Shown: piece after piece, positions 1 through 9,500 of the stretch
How the letters are laid out: each line of letters begins with the position of its first letter
Numbering within the stretch: position 1 is the stretch's first letter
From: Dokdonia sp.
GTDB lineage: Bacteria > Bacteroidota > Bacteroidia > Flavobacteriales > Flavobacteriaceae
Assembly: GCA_023299935.1 (NCBI GenBank)
Contig: JALZVV010000159.1
Location: forward strand, 1-33,344
Direction: 5' to 3'
DNA: 33,344 nucleotides
Translations under genes and position numbers: made by a program
The notes under the pieces: generated by a model
Told to the model about the DNA's origin: nothing
What the model saw: the letters and a program-made list of their open reading frames with translations, nothing else
Databases searched by the model: none

Positions 1-1347
1 TTATGCTTTTTTCTTAGCGTGCATAGGCACTGGCTTTTCAATAATCTCCAGCGGTTCTGCATACAAATCAAAATCCTCTGCCGCAGTGATTTTTACAGTA
101 GTATATCCTCCTGTTTTTAGGTAATACTTAGTCGCATCTATGCGCACCTCATTATCTACATCTGGGCTATCATACTCCGTACGACCTACAAAATGATTGC
201 CTTCTTTACGATCTACTACAATCCTAAACTCCTGCCCTATCTTTTGTTGATTAAGCTCCCAAGAAATCTGGGATTGGAGTTCCATAATTTCATTAGCACG
301 TTGCATCTTTACTTCTTCTGGCACGTCATCCTCCAGATTATAAGCGTGCGTATTTTCTTCGTGAGAATAGGTAAAACATCCCAGCCTTTCAAAACGCTGG
401 TCTTTCACCCATTGTTTGAGGGTTTGAAAATCTTCTTCTGTCTCTCCGGGATAGCCCACAATAAGCGTGGTGCGTATGGTCATTTCTGGTACGCTTTCGC
501 GAAAGCGTTCTAACAACGCATTAGTCTTTGCCATTGTAGTCCCTCGTCGCATAGATTTCAAGATAGGATCTGCAATATGTTGTAAAGGAATATCAAGATA
601 GTTACACACCTTAGCTTCGCGTTTCATAACCTCCAGCACTTCCATAGGAAAGCCAGTTGGGAAGGCATAGTGCAACCGTATCCACTCGACACCCTCAACC
701 TTTACCAGCGCTTCGAGCAGCTCTGCAAGGTTTCTTTTTTTATAGAGATCAAGACCGTAATAGGTTAAGTCCTGCGCAATTAGTATAAGCTCTGTTACGC
801 CATTTGCCGCCAGTTTTTGTGCTTCGGTAACGAGATGCTCAATGGGTTTAGATTTGTGTTTCCCACGCATTAATGGAATGGCACAAAATGAGCAGGGTCT
901 GTCACAGCCTTCGGCTATTTTGAGATAGGCATAGTTTTTAGGCGTTGTGGTCAAGCGCTCACCTATAAGTTCGTGTTTGTAATCTGCTCCTAAAGCTTTG
1001 AGGAGCCCCGGCAATTCTGTAGTGCCAAAATACTGATCTACATTAGGGATTTCCTTTTGTAAATCTGGCTTATAACGCTCACTCAAACAGCCCGTAACAA
1101 AAACCTTATCAATATCTCCTTCTTCCTTCTGTCTTGCATACTCAAGAATGGTATTTACAGATTCTTCCTTTGCATTATCTATAAACCCACAGGTATTAAT
1201 CACGACAATATTACCCTCTTCTTCGTGCACCACATCCATCTCATTAGCCTTAAGCTGTCCCATAAGGACTTCACTGTCATAAACGTTTTTAGAACAGCCT
1301 AGGGTGACTACGTTTATCTTATTTTTTTTAAGGGTTTTAGTGCGCAT
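1..1347 (-). CDS. rimO: Ribosomal protein S12 methylthiotransferase RimO
   Basis: Radical-SAM enzyme that methylthiolates a conserved Asp of ribosomal protein S12 in the cytoplasm, using two 4Fe-4S clusters. The 448 residues have the full family layout. The N-terminal UPF0004 domain carries cluster cysteines C18 (LGCSKN), C53 (NTCGF) and C87 (TGCLSE). The radical-SAM CxxxCxxC is C148/C152/C155 (EGCDRPCSFC), and a TRAM-like domain fills the last 70 or so residues. The SAM-core motif RTTLIVGYPGE follows a stretch ERFRES that is encoded by a perfect 18-bp palindrome (491-508). The ATG start is directly before the conserved INVVTLGCSKN. It lies 26 bp downstream of ftsY, so the two are probably co-transcribed. 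RimO rather than MiaB is favoured by LGCSKN and the length; family assignment is firm. Confidence 0.95.
   Translation of the reverse strand: MRTKTLKKNKINVVTLGCSKNVYDSEVLMGQLKANEMDVVHEEEGNIVVINTCGFIDNAKEESVNTILEYARQKEEGDIDKVFVTGCLSERYKPDLQKEIPNVDQYFGTTELPGLLKALGADYKHELIGERLTTTPKNYAYLKIAEGCDRPCSFCAIPLMRGKHKSKPIEHLVTEAQKLAANGVTELILIAQDLTYYGLDLYKKRNLAELLEALVKVEGVEWIRLHYAFPTGFPMEVLEVMKREAKVCNYLDIPLQHIADPILKSMRRGTTMAKTNALLERFRESVPEMTIRTTLIVGYPGETEEDFQTLKQWVKDQRFERLGCFTYSHEENTHAYNLEDDVPEEVKMQRANEIMELQSQISWELNQQKIGQEFRIVVDRKEGNHFVGRTEYDSPDVDNEVRIDATKYYLKTGGYTTVKITAAEDFDLYAEPLEIIEKPVPMHAKKKA
491..508. repeat. GCTTTCGCGAAAGC palindrome, copy 1 (inside rimO)
   Basis: Perfect 18-bp palindrome ACGCTTTCGCGAAAGCGT inside the rimO reading frame, read as R-F-R-E-S. 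It shares the 14-bp core GCTTTCGCGAAAGC with five other sites in the window. The flank AC/GT extends the symmetry by two bases on each side. Confidence 0.9.
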
Positions 1348-1373
1348 ATCGTAGGTATAAGGATGGTAAGCTA

Positions 1374-2327
1374 TTACTTAAAAAAACTATCTACAAACTC
1401 AATTTTGTTAAAGACTTGGAGATCTTCTATTCCTTCTCCTACGCCTATGTACTTTACAGGTATTTTAAATTGGTCTGAAATACCAATCACCACACCTCCT
1501 TTTGCAGTCCCATCCAATTTTGTAACGGCTAGTGAACTAACCTCTGTCGCTGCTGTAAACTGTTTTGCCTGCTCAAAAGCATTCTGACCTGTTGATCCAT
1601 CTAATACTAATAAAACATCATGAGGCGCATCGCCTACCACTTTTTGCATCACACGTTTGACCTTAGTCAATTCATTCATCAAGTTCACTTTATTGTGTAG
1701 TCTTCCCGCAGTGTCTATAATAATAACATCTGCACCTTGATTTACACCACTCTCTAGGGCATCAAACGCAACCGAAGCAGGGTCACTTCCCATTTGTTGT
1801 TTTACGATAGGAACCTCTACACGGTCTGCCCACACTTGTAATTGATCTATGGCTGCGGCTCTAAAAGTATCTGCCGCACCTAGTACAACTTTCAATCCTT
1901 GTTTTTTAAACTGGTATGCCAGCTTGCCTATAGTGGTAGTCTTTCCGGCACCATTGACTCCCACTACCATAATCACATGGGGCTTAGTTCCTTCTGGAAT
2001 AGAAAAATCTGTTGCATTACCTGTATTGGTCTCGCTCAGTAAACCCGCGATTTCTTCTCGAAGAATCCGGTTAAGCTCATCTGTACCTAAGTACTTGTCC
2101 TTTGCCACACGAGCCTCTATGCGATCAATGACTTTAATGGTGGTTTTAACTCCCACATCACTGGTTACTAATACTTCTTCTAGATTATCTAAGACATCTT
2201 CATCTACCTTAGATTTTCCAGCGACTGCCTTGCTCATTTTATCTAAGAAACTCGTCTTAGATTTTTCAAGGCCTTTATCTAAAGTCTCCTTCTTTTCTTT
2301 GGAGAATATTTTTTTGAAGAAACTCAT
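1374..2327 (-). CDS. ftsY: Signal recognition particle receptor FtsY
   Basis: SRP receptor GTPase that docks ribosome-nascent-chain/SRP complexes at the inner membrane. I chose the ATG at 2327 (MSFFKKIFSKEKKE, the usual flavobacterial N-terminus); an in-frame ATG 24 bp upstream gives an atypical extension and overlaps the promoter box. The 317-residue product has a short basic N-terminus instead of the long acidic A-domain of E. coli, then an NG domain. G1 is GVNGAGKTTT (123-132), DTFRAAA is at 153-159, DTAGR at 205-209 and TKLDG at 269-273. A TAnnTTTG box lies 21 bp upstream, so ftsY-rimO probably forms one unit. The rpmB-rpmG-DUF4295 genes that I recall preceding ftsY in many Flavobacteriia are not here. 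Confidence 0.95.
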   Translation of the reverse strand: MSFFKKIFSKEKKETLDKGLEKSKTSFLDKMSKAVAGKSKVDEDVLDNLEEVLVTSDVGVKTTIKVIDRIEARVAKDKYLGTDELNRILREEIAGLLSETNTGNATDFSIPEGTKPHVIMVVGVNGAGKTTTIGKLAYQFKKQGLKVVLGAADTFRAAAIDQLQVWADRVEVPIVKQQMGSDPASVAFDALESGVNQGADVIIIDTAGRLHNKVNLMNELTKVKRVMQKVVGDAPHDVLLVLDGSTGQNAFEQAKQFTAATEVSSLAVTKLDGTAKGGVVIGISDQFKIPVKYIGVGEGIEDLQVFNKIEFVDSFFK

Positions 2328-2348
2328 AATTACTTTTGATTGGTGGGG

Positions 2349-2356
2349 CAAAAATA
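2349..2356 (-). promoter_or_regulatory. Putative -7 box of ftsY-rimO promoter
   Basis: On the minus strand this reads TATTTTTG, an exact match to the Bacteroidota -7 consensus TAnnTTTG, 21 bp before the ftsY ATG. I do not see a clear -33 TTG at the usual 19-21 bp spacing. Confidence 0.45.
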
Positions 2357-2538
2357 GTGCCTTTTATGGAGAAAGCCATTATGTCAGGAACCAAGTTGTG
2401 AGCAGTGCGTCCAGAGTTATAAGCTGAAATAGTTTCAGGCTCCTAATTATGGGTTCTGAGTACTTGGTTTTAATAATGATGATAGTAGTCTACATATCAA
2501 AATTTAAACATTTATACGTATCGATGCCTTGAGTGATA

Positions 2539-2556
2539 ACGCTTTCGCGAAAGCGT
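2539..2556. repeat. GCTTTCGCGAAAGC palindrome, copy 2 (ftsY-secDF spacer)
   Basis: Perfect 18-bp palindrome ACGCTTTCGCGAAAGCGT, identical to the copy in rimO, 10 bp beyond the secDF terminator stem. The rest of the 289-bp spacer (2328-2616) holds the ftsY promoter box and no open frame I can support. Confidence 0.9.
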
Positions 2557-2566
2557 GAAAAAAAGA

Positions 2567-2596
2567 AAAACCCGCTACATCACTGCAACGGGTTTT
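2567..2596 (-). terminator. Rho-independent terminator of secDF
   Basis: Stem AAAACCCG/CGGGTTTT with a 14-nt loop, 20 bp after the secDF stop codon. On the minus strand the stem ends in a T-rich run (TTTTTCTTTTTTT). Confidence 0.8.
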
Positions 2597-2616
2597 CAAT
2601 AATCTTATAGGATAGC

Positions 2617-5613
2617 TTATGCCTCCTCTTCTTCTTTCTTTTCTTCTTTTAATCCTTTCTTTTGTACCGTATCAAACATTACTGGTGTCGCTATAAATAG
2701 TGACGAGTAGGTACCTACAAGTACACCTATGATTAAGGCAAACATTAATCCTCTAATTGAATCTGCTCCTAAGAAAAAGATTGCAAGAAGTACAATTAAT
2801 GTAGTCACAGACGTATTTAACGTACGGCTTAATGTACTGTTTAAGGCCTGATTAATGAGATTAAAGAATCCTCGTGTAGAACCGTGCTCCTTGATATACT
2901 CACGTATACGGTCAAATACTACCACGGTATCATTGAGCGAGTATCCAATTACCGTTAGAATTGCCGCAATAAAGTTTTGATCGACTTCCATATCAAACGG
3001 CATGAAATTCTTGGTTAAAGCAAAGATTCCTAATACGATTAATACATCGTGGAATACCGCGGCAACAGCACCCAAAGAGAACTGCCATCTTCTGAATCGT
3101 AATAGTATATATAAAAATACCACAATTAACGAACCGATAACGGCTATTAATGCACCTCTCTTAATATCATCTGCAATGGTAGGTCCTACTTTGTTGTAGC
3201 TCATCTTACCGACTTTTTTACCTTCAAAAGATTTACTAAAATCATCAAAAGTAATTCCTGCAGGAAGATACTCTACAAGTGATTCAAAAAGTTGTTTCTC
3301 TACTTCTGTATCTACGGTAACTCCTGTTTCCTGAATACGGTGCTTGGTAGTAATCTTTAATTGATTATCTGCTCCGTAGGTTTTTACAATGGCACTTCCA
3401 AAAGTTGTGGTTAATTTATCACTTACCTCTGTTGGATTCATAGGCTGATCAAAACGAACTGTGTACGAACGACCTCCTACAAAATCAACACCAGCATCTA
3501 ATCCTCCTGTTACTAGAGAAACAGCACCAATTAACATCAATACGGCCGAAATAGCATAAGCAATCTTACGTTTTCCTAAGAAGTTAATCTTAGTATCTAC
3601 AAATAGGTTCTTTGTAAATCCTGTTGAGAACGCAAGTGACTTTCCATTTTTACCATAGCCATCAATGAATAGACGTGTGATAAAAATTGCACAGAATAAA
3701 GAAGTAGCAATACCCACCATTAAGGTAACCGCAAATCCTTTAACTGGTCCTGTACCAAATAAGAATAGGATTAATGCCGTTAAGAATGTAGTAATGTTTG
3801 CATCAAGAATAGACGATAATGCATTGTTAAATCCATCCTTAATCGAATCTTTTTGTGACTTCCCTTTTCTTATTTCTTCACGGATACGTTCAAAAATAAG
3901 TACGTTAGCATCTACTGCCATACCTATGGTCAATACGATACCGGCAACTCCAGGAAGCGTAAGCACTGCTCCCAATCCAGCAAGTACTCCAAAAATGAAT
4001 AAGATATTTACAATCAAAGCAACATCTGCAAACAGACCTGCTTTTCCGTAATAGAATACCATCCAAATTAATACCAGTACTAAAGCTATTAAGAAAGATA
4101 TGATACCACTATCAATAGCTTCCTTACCTAAAGTTGCTCCAATCTCTTCTGCTTCTATCACCTCTGCAGAAGCAGGAAGTTTACCCGAACGAAGAACAGT
4201 AGCAAGATCTTGTGCCTCTCCTACAGTAAAGTTTCCTGTTATCTCTGTATTACCTCCTTTAATTTCCTGCCTTGCTGTAGCAGCAGAGTATACTGTATTA
4301 TCTAAAGCAATGGCAATTGCATTTCCTTTTCCAGCTACTGTTCTAGTCAGTTTTGCCCACTGACTTACTCCTTGACCTTCAAAAGCAATATCTACTTTAG
4401 CTTGACCTGTAGGCGTAAAATCCTGACCAGAGTCGTTAATCACATCACCGTTCATAGATGGTTCTCCAGATCTATTAGATTCTAAAGCGTATAAAGGGAC
4501 TACTTCACCACCTTCTGCTTCTGGGATTCCCCAAGCAAATTTTGCATAACGTAAGCTTGCTGGACGTGCACGAATAGCGGCAGGGTTACTTAAATAGGCA
4601 TTGATTTTTGCTGTATCAGATACTGCAGCATATCCAGCTGTAGGAGATTGCGGTAACTGAACTACACTTTGGTTAATTTGGAAAACATTAAATATAGGTC
4701 CAAAATCTTGCTCTACCTCTTCTTCCTCTGCATCTGCATCTTTTAAAAGATCTGTTACAGCATCATCTAGTGTAGAATCTTGAGCTACTTCTGTCTCTTC
4801 CTTTTCATTTTTTGAATCAATATTAAGACCCTTCAGTATTTGATTAGCCTGACCTAAGTAATTTACTACATCGCCTGCATAGTGCGTTTCATAGAACTCA
4901 AGTTGCGCCTTTGCCGAAACTAATGCCACTACACGCTCCATATCTTTTGCTCCCGGGAGCTCAATAAGGATACGACCATTATCACCTAAACTTTGAATAT
5001 TAGGCTGAGTAGTACCAAACTTGTCAATACGATTACGTAAGGTTTCAAAAGCAGAAATAATGGTTTCTTTTATCTCTTTCTCTAAAACGGATGCTACCTC
5101 TCCATTACTCATAGAGGAGTCTACCTTATCAGCAAGGATTACATTAGAAAAAATATCTGGGGATGCAAGTTTTGCATCACCTCCTTGAGCTTCAAAAGCA
5201 GTTACAAAATCATCAAAATAGGTGTTCTGACTATTCTTCTGAATTTCATCTGTAGCGTTTAGTGCTGCAATAAATGCAGGGTCATTACTTTCATTAGATA
5301 GACCTCCTAAAATGTCTCTTATAGATACTTGAAGAATTACGTTAATTCCTCCTTTAAGATCCAGTCCCTTTTTTAATTCTTTAGTCTTTGCATCATCATA
5401 AGTGATTCCTGCAAAGATGGGTGATTTCCCTATGCTATCTATATAAGCTCTTTCTTCAATATCTCTTAAATCTGAATTATCTCCAGCTTTAGATATTGCA
5501 TATTCTTTTGCCTGTGCTTCTGTTTTATTTGTGAAATAAGAGAATGACAGTTGGTATAAACATACCAAGCCAAAAATAATCGCAAATACTCTTATGAGTC
5601 CTTTATTTTGCAT
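2617..5613 (-). CDS. secDF: Fused protein translocase SecDF
   Basis: Inner-membrane subunit of the Sec translocon that uses the proton gradient to pull exported proteins outward. SecD and SecF are fused into one 998-residue chain, as usual in Bacteroidota. The SecD half starts with a TM helix (about 8-26) and has GLDLKGG at 83-89, a large periplasmic P1 domain and the TM motif GMAVDANVLIFERI at about 563. The SecF half starts near 690 with GVDFVGG and carries NDTVVVFDRIRE near 893. Both halves keep the TM4 acidic residues tied to proton use. Residues of about 265-305 form an acidic, low-complexity insert (rich in E and D) inside P1, and the C-terminus is a charged KKEEEEA tail. It has its own terminator; a small imperfect stem-loop lies in its leader. 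Confidence 0.96.
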   Translation of the reverse strand: MQNKGLIRVFAIIFGLVCLYQLSFSYFTNKTEAQAKEYAISKAGDNSDLRDIEERAYIDSIGKSPIFAGITYDDAKTKELKKGLDLKGGINVILQVSIRDILGGLSNESNDPAFIAALNATDEIQKNSQNTYFDDFVTAFEAQGGDAKLASPDIFSNVILADKVDSSMSNGEVASVLEKEIKETIISAFETLRNRIDKFGTTQPNIQSLGDNGRILIELPGAKDMERVVALVSAKAQLEFYETHYAGDVVNYLGQANQILKGLNIDSKNEKEETEVAQDSTLDDAVTDLLKDADAEEEEVEQDFGPIFNVFQINQSVVQLPQSPTAGYAAVSDTAKINAYLSNPAAIRARPASLRYAKFAWGIPEAEGGEVVPLYALESNRSGEPSMNGDVINDSGQDFTPTGQAKVDIAFEGQGVSQWAKLTRTVAGKGNAIAIALDNTVYSAATARQEIKGGNTEITGNFTVGEAQDLATVLRSGKLPASAEVIEAEEIGATLGKEAIDSGIISFLIALVLVLIWMVFYYGKAGLFADVALIVNILFIFGVLAGLGAVLTLPGVAGIVLTIGMAVDANVLIFERIREEIRKGKSQKDSIKDGFNNALSSILDANITTFLTALILFLFGTGPVKGFAVTLMVGIATSLFCAIFITRLFIDGYGKNGKSLAFSTGFTKNLFVDTKINFLGKRKIAYAISAVLMLIGAVSLVTGGLDAGVDFVGGRSYTVRFDQPMNPTEVSDKLTTTFGSAIVKTYGADNQLKITTKHRIQETGVTVDTEVEKQLFESLVEYLPAGITFDDFSKSFEGKKVGKMSYNKVGPTIADDIKRGALIAVIGSLIVVFLYILLRFRRWQFSLGAVAAVFHDVLIVLGIFALTKNFMPFDMEVDQNFIAAILTVIGYSLNDTVVVFDRIREYIKEHGSTRGFFNLINQALNSTLSRTLNTSVTTLIVLLAIFFLGADSIRGLMFALIIGVLVGTYSSLFIATPVMFDTVQKKGLKEEKKEEEEA

Positions 5614-5633
5614 TGTAATTGTTTTTATGATCC

Positions 5634-5653
5634 TACATTATCATCATAATGTA
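5634..5653. promoter_or_regulatory. Stem-loop in the secDF leader
   Basis: Inverted repeat TACATTAT / ATAATGTA with a 4-nt loop, 20 bp upstream of the secDF ATG. It could be an RNA stem-loop in the leader or an operator half-site pair. No poly-T follows, so a terminator is unlikely. No TAnnTTTG box is visible in the 104-bp spacer, so secDF may be read from an upstream promoter. Confidence 0.25.
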
Positions 5654-5717
5654 TCTTAGATCGTTATGTATTAAGTAAATTGGTTTTTTGAAATTTTTTG
5701 GTTGTAGACAAGTAGGT

Positions 5718-6326
5718 CTACCCCAAAACAGGCCCTGCGCGAACTTGAGGAACTGTGCAAAAATTATCGCCTATTGCAAGTGCAATAACGTTAAAAGTAT
5801 GATACGCGCGTTGCGTACTTAACTCTTTTTCTTTTATTAAGTGTTCAGAAAAACCATACACATCTGGTGTGAAGAATCGAATGTTTTCTGTCTTAAATTC
5901 AACCACAGTACCCGAAGCACCTGCTATGTCCTTAGATACTTGAATTTCAAACACATCCAATTGGTAGCTAGCCAGATCTAAGTCTTCTGGCAATGGGTTT
6001 CGCTTTTCAGAATCTGATACACCACCTTCTAAAGCAAAACTATTCTTGTTAGAAAGGAGCTCCTTTATTACGGCAACCTCTACATCACTATAATATGTGA
6101 TTTTTAAGGTTCCCTTTTGAGATTGATGTATCTGTATCTCTCCTATAGCAAGCTCTTGTAGCCGAGACTTCACAAAGTGCAGTATCTCTTGTGTCTCTAA
6201 CTCACTTACCTCAAATTCTGTGAATTTTAGAACTATTTCTTGATTAGCACTGGCAGATTTATCTATGCTCATCCCAACAAAAGCTAGAGCAAAAACTAAT
6301 ATTCCTAAATACCAAGTGTTTTTCAT
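5718..6326 (-). CDS. Exported protein of unknown function
   Basis: I do not recognise this 202-residue protein. The first 27 residues look like a Sec signal peptide (N-terminal Lys, hydrophobic core LGILVFALAFVGM, SASA before N28). The mature part is predicted soluble and mixed alpha/beta with many acidic residues; it has one Cys (in DNFCTVP) and ends in VRAGPVLG. No metal-binding or catalytic motif is evident. It has its own well-formed promoter upstream (TTG-N20-TATATTTG) and lies 104 bp upstream of secDF with no convincing terminator between, so read-through into secDF is possible. A conserved Flavobacteriaceae periplasmic protein is my best description; no function is claimed. Confidence 0.75.
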   Translation of the reverse strand: MKNTWYLGILVFALAFVGMSIDKSASANQEIVLKFTEFEVSELETQEILHFVKSRLQELAIGEIQIHQSQKGTLKITYYSDVEVAVIKELLSNKNSFALEGGVSDSEKRNPLPEDLDLASYQLDVFEIQVSKDIAGASGTVVEFKTENIRFFTPDVYGFSEHLIKEKELSTQRAYHTFNVIALAIGDNFCTVPQVRAGPVLG

Positions 6327-6360
6327 AAGTCCTAAGACATAATTTCCTTTAAAGAACGTG

Positions 6361-6391
6361 CAAATATAAAGTATACTTTAGGATTCGACAA
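6361..6391 (-). promoter_or_regulatory. Bacteroidota-type promoter of the 5718-6326 gene
   Basis: On the minus strand: TTG (6391-6389), a 20-bp spacer, then TATATTTG (6368-6361), with the ATG 34 bp further on. This is the only site here with both the -7 TAnnTTTG box and a -33 TTG at proper spacing. Confidence 0.6.
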
Positions 6392-6442
6392 TACTTTTTA
6401 ATGATAAGTAGTACCTCAACGGTTTCGTAAAGGCACCAATAA

Positions 6443-6469
6443 AATAGGCAAGCCTGAGGCTTGCCTATT
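6443..6469 (-). terminator. Terminator of the S8 peptidase gene
   Basis: Perfect 12-bp stem AATAGGCAAGCC / GGCTTGCCTATT around a 3-nt loop, followed on the minus strand by TTTATT. It is 44 bp after the peptidase stop codon; a GCTTTCGCGAAAGC palindrome sits between. Confidence 0.8.
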
Positions 6470-6484
6470 CATTTATGAATGTTG

Positions 6485-6500
6485 CGCTTTCGCGAAAGCG
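6485..6500. repeat. GCTTTCGCGAAAGC palindrome, copy 3 (downstream of the S8 peptidase)
   Basis: Perfect 16-bp palindrome CGCTTTCGCGAAAGCG, 12 bp after the peptidase stop and 15 bp before its terminator stem. Confidence 0.9.
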
Positions 6501-6512
6501 AATTAGATTACC

Positions 6513-9500
6513 TTATCGTACAATCAATTTTTCAATAGTACGCTGATTATTATTTTCAATTGTAATAAAGTAGATTCCTTGTGATAGATTAGAAATATCT
6601 AAGCTTACCTGAGAAGAAGTAAATTCATTTCCAGACTTTAGTACTACCTGACCTAAATTATTTGTGATGTTAAAAGTAGTGATTCCACTAATTGTATTAG
6701 GCAAGACTATATTAACTTGATCGCTAGCAGGGTTTGGAAATACTGAAATATTAGTTAGTTCTGTATCCTCCAAGGCAAGAGCTTCTTCTTCACCAACATT
6801 AATATTATCTACAAAAGTACTATTACCAAAACCTCCTATGTTAACTATTCTAAACATAGCCGTTTGTCCTTGATATGAAATCAAATCTATTATTTCTGTA
6901 CGCCAATCATCGCCAGAAGCTGGAGTCCAGACAGTAGTTTGAAATCCTTCTATAGTTGATAATTCTAGACCATCCTTTTCGTAAATAGATGTGAATGATA
7001 CTCCGCAATCTACCGAAATATCTATTCGCAATCCATCACTAAAAGCAGTTGAGAACTGCGCCTTAGCAAGATCAAAAATCAAAACAGGATCATCTAAATC
7101 TAAGTCGAAAATTAATGTTTGTATCATATCTTCAGAACCGCCAGCGTCGTATGTAAAATTATTCACAAAACCAGTAGTTGTATTTACTCCTTCAATTCCT
7201 AGAACATTTATTTCTTCCCAGGTATCATCATTATCAACATTTATAATACTCCAACCAATTCCAGGGAATCCATTGGTTTCAAAATCTTCTTCAAAAGGAA
7301 TAGTCTCTGCTGATACTTGTACAAAAAATTCAATATTTAAGGCGTCATTATCTGCAAATTCATCTCCCTCTGCGCTAACATTCACTTCAAGACTATAGTC
7401 TCCATTATCAGGAATATCTAGTGTAGTAGTAAATTCATAATCTATGGATTCCCCGGGAGCTAATATTCCCGAAAATGTTTCTTCCACGGTACTCTGTCCC
7501 GAAAGTTGATAGCTAATCAAGAAATCTGTTTGATCCATCATTCCATTATTCTCAATAGTCGCGCTCACAATTCCATCTGCAGCACCACAGGCTCCAGAAA
7601 AATTAGCCGCACCACTCAGGATTTGAGCGATTCTAAGATCATTATTCAACACGCAATTAAGTATACCACCTTCATAAAAGGAAGCTATCGTGCGTTCACT
7701 TGTCCATCCTTCAGCTTCATTACTTGCAGTAATAGCATACCAAATTGGGTCATCTATATTCGTTGTGGGAACGGTAATACTATTTATTGACGAGGTTCCT
7801 GCAATCTCCATTTCTTGGTCTCCCAAAATATATAAATCATAACTAGTAGCTCCATCTACAGGATTCCAAGTATACGTTGTATCATCAGGGCAAGCCTGAT
7901 CTAACGTTAGTCCTGTTACTTGATTAGCAATGGAAAATATTCCATCTGAATTATCTGACGCATTACCACTTGTTACTCTTACTTTACCTTGTCCAGTAAT
8001 TTCTGATGGAACGTTCCATATAAAGAAATCTACTCCTGCATTTACAGTAGCAATATTTGTGTAATTAGATCCTCCATCTGCAGAATATTCCACTATAAAA
8101 TCATCTGTTGTATTAATCGCATCCCAATGTATTACTTCATTAGATCCTGGCACCATACGTTCACCATCATTAGGATGAGTCACCGTAAGTTGATCTTGAA
8201 TAATTTCATATACTACAAAGTATTCTTGAGGCCCTACAGGCACATCAAATCCAGAAACGGAAATCGTATAATCACCAGCTTGCGGGTTATTTATTAAAAC
8301 CTGCTCCATATTATTTAAATGATCTTCGCCATTAGTAGCGGGTTGATTTAAAGCAGTTGGATTAGGAGTAGAATCTAGTATCCACGGCAATAAATTAGTA
8401 GAAGATGGATCTTCTACTACTAAATCTAAGTCATTTACTAATGCGGTTGTTGCTCCAGAGGCTGCTGCTGGGTCTGCCCAATATGCCATAAATCTAACTT
8501 GCGTTGTTCCTGCTGGGACATTTATAGTATGAGTATTTGTTGATCCTTGAGTAGCCGTATCCATTAAAAAACGACCATCCTCTAGTAACTTTCCCGCTCT
8601 AAGTCCATTTACAATACCCCATCCAAATCTAAAATCTGGACCTACATTTCCTGCATCATTTGCTGTGTTTAGTAAGGTAGCTTTTATTAATGCAGATTGA
8701 GGTAATTCTCCATTATTAAATTCTCCATACAACTCATACAATTGTGCAGAAATACCTGCAATACCTGGAGAAGCTCCTGAAGTTCCTCCAAAAGAGAGAT
8801 AAGCATTATTCTCATTAGTTGATATCTGGTTCTGACCATTTGCAGTAATATCTGGTTTTATACGACCATCTGTTGCTGGACCGTGACTACTGGAACCTAC
8901 TAAAGAACCATCAAAAAATACATTTGCCGTAGCAATTACATTCTTCCCTTGTTTATGACCCCCAGTAATATTTCCCCATTGATTTCCAGCACCATAACCA
9001 CAATCAACATTGTTAGAGTTACCACAAGAAAAAACGTGTAATAAACTTGGTATATCATTAATTTGTGAGTCAACAGTGCGAGCCCCAAGAGTATAACCAC
9101 CATTGCAACCATCACCGTAAGAGGAGTTCGTAATTTGTACACTGCCATCATTAATAAGACCTGTGGTAGCAGAATCTAAAAAATTAGGAACGTAATTCAC
9201 TACAAAAATATTTGACCCAGCAGCCATACCCCTATTATTAGGATTTAAGTTTCCGGCACCAGCTAGGATACCTGCTACCCCATCTCCGTGAGTCTGACCC
9301 GTTCCAGAAGTTTGTGAATTATCTATTCTACCTTGAAAATCAATATGCGGGCCTACAATCCCATCATCTCTTACCATGACTCCAATGCCTGCACCTGTAT
9401 AATTTCTACCCGCATCAGTCTGAGTATCTAATCCTGCCGCTCTATGCAGAACCCGTGCAGGAGTGTCTTCCTTAACCGCCGGGGCTACAATTACTTCAAT

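Noticed and set aside
1849-2427. 192-codon plus-strand open frame opposite ftsY
   Set aside because: It is antisense to a strongly conserved GTPase and has no recognisable domain, only a by-product of codon bias.
5704-5721. GTAGAC / GTCTAC hairpin at the end of the 5718-6326 gene as a terminator
   Set aside because: Short stem overlapping the stop codon with no U-run on either strand.
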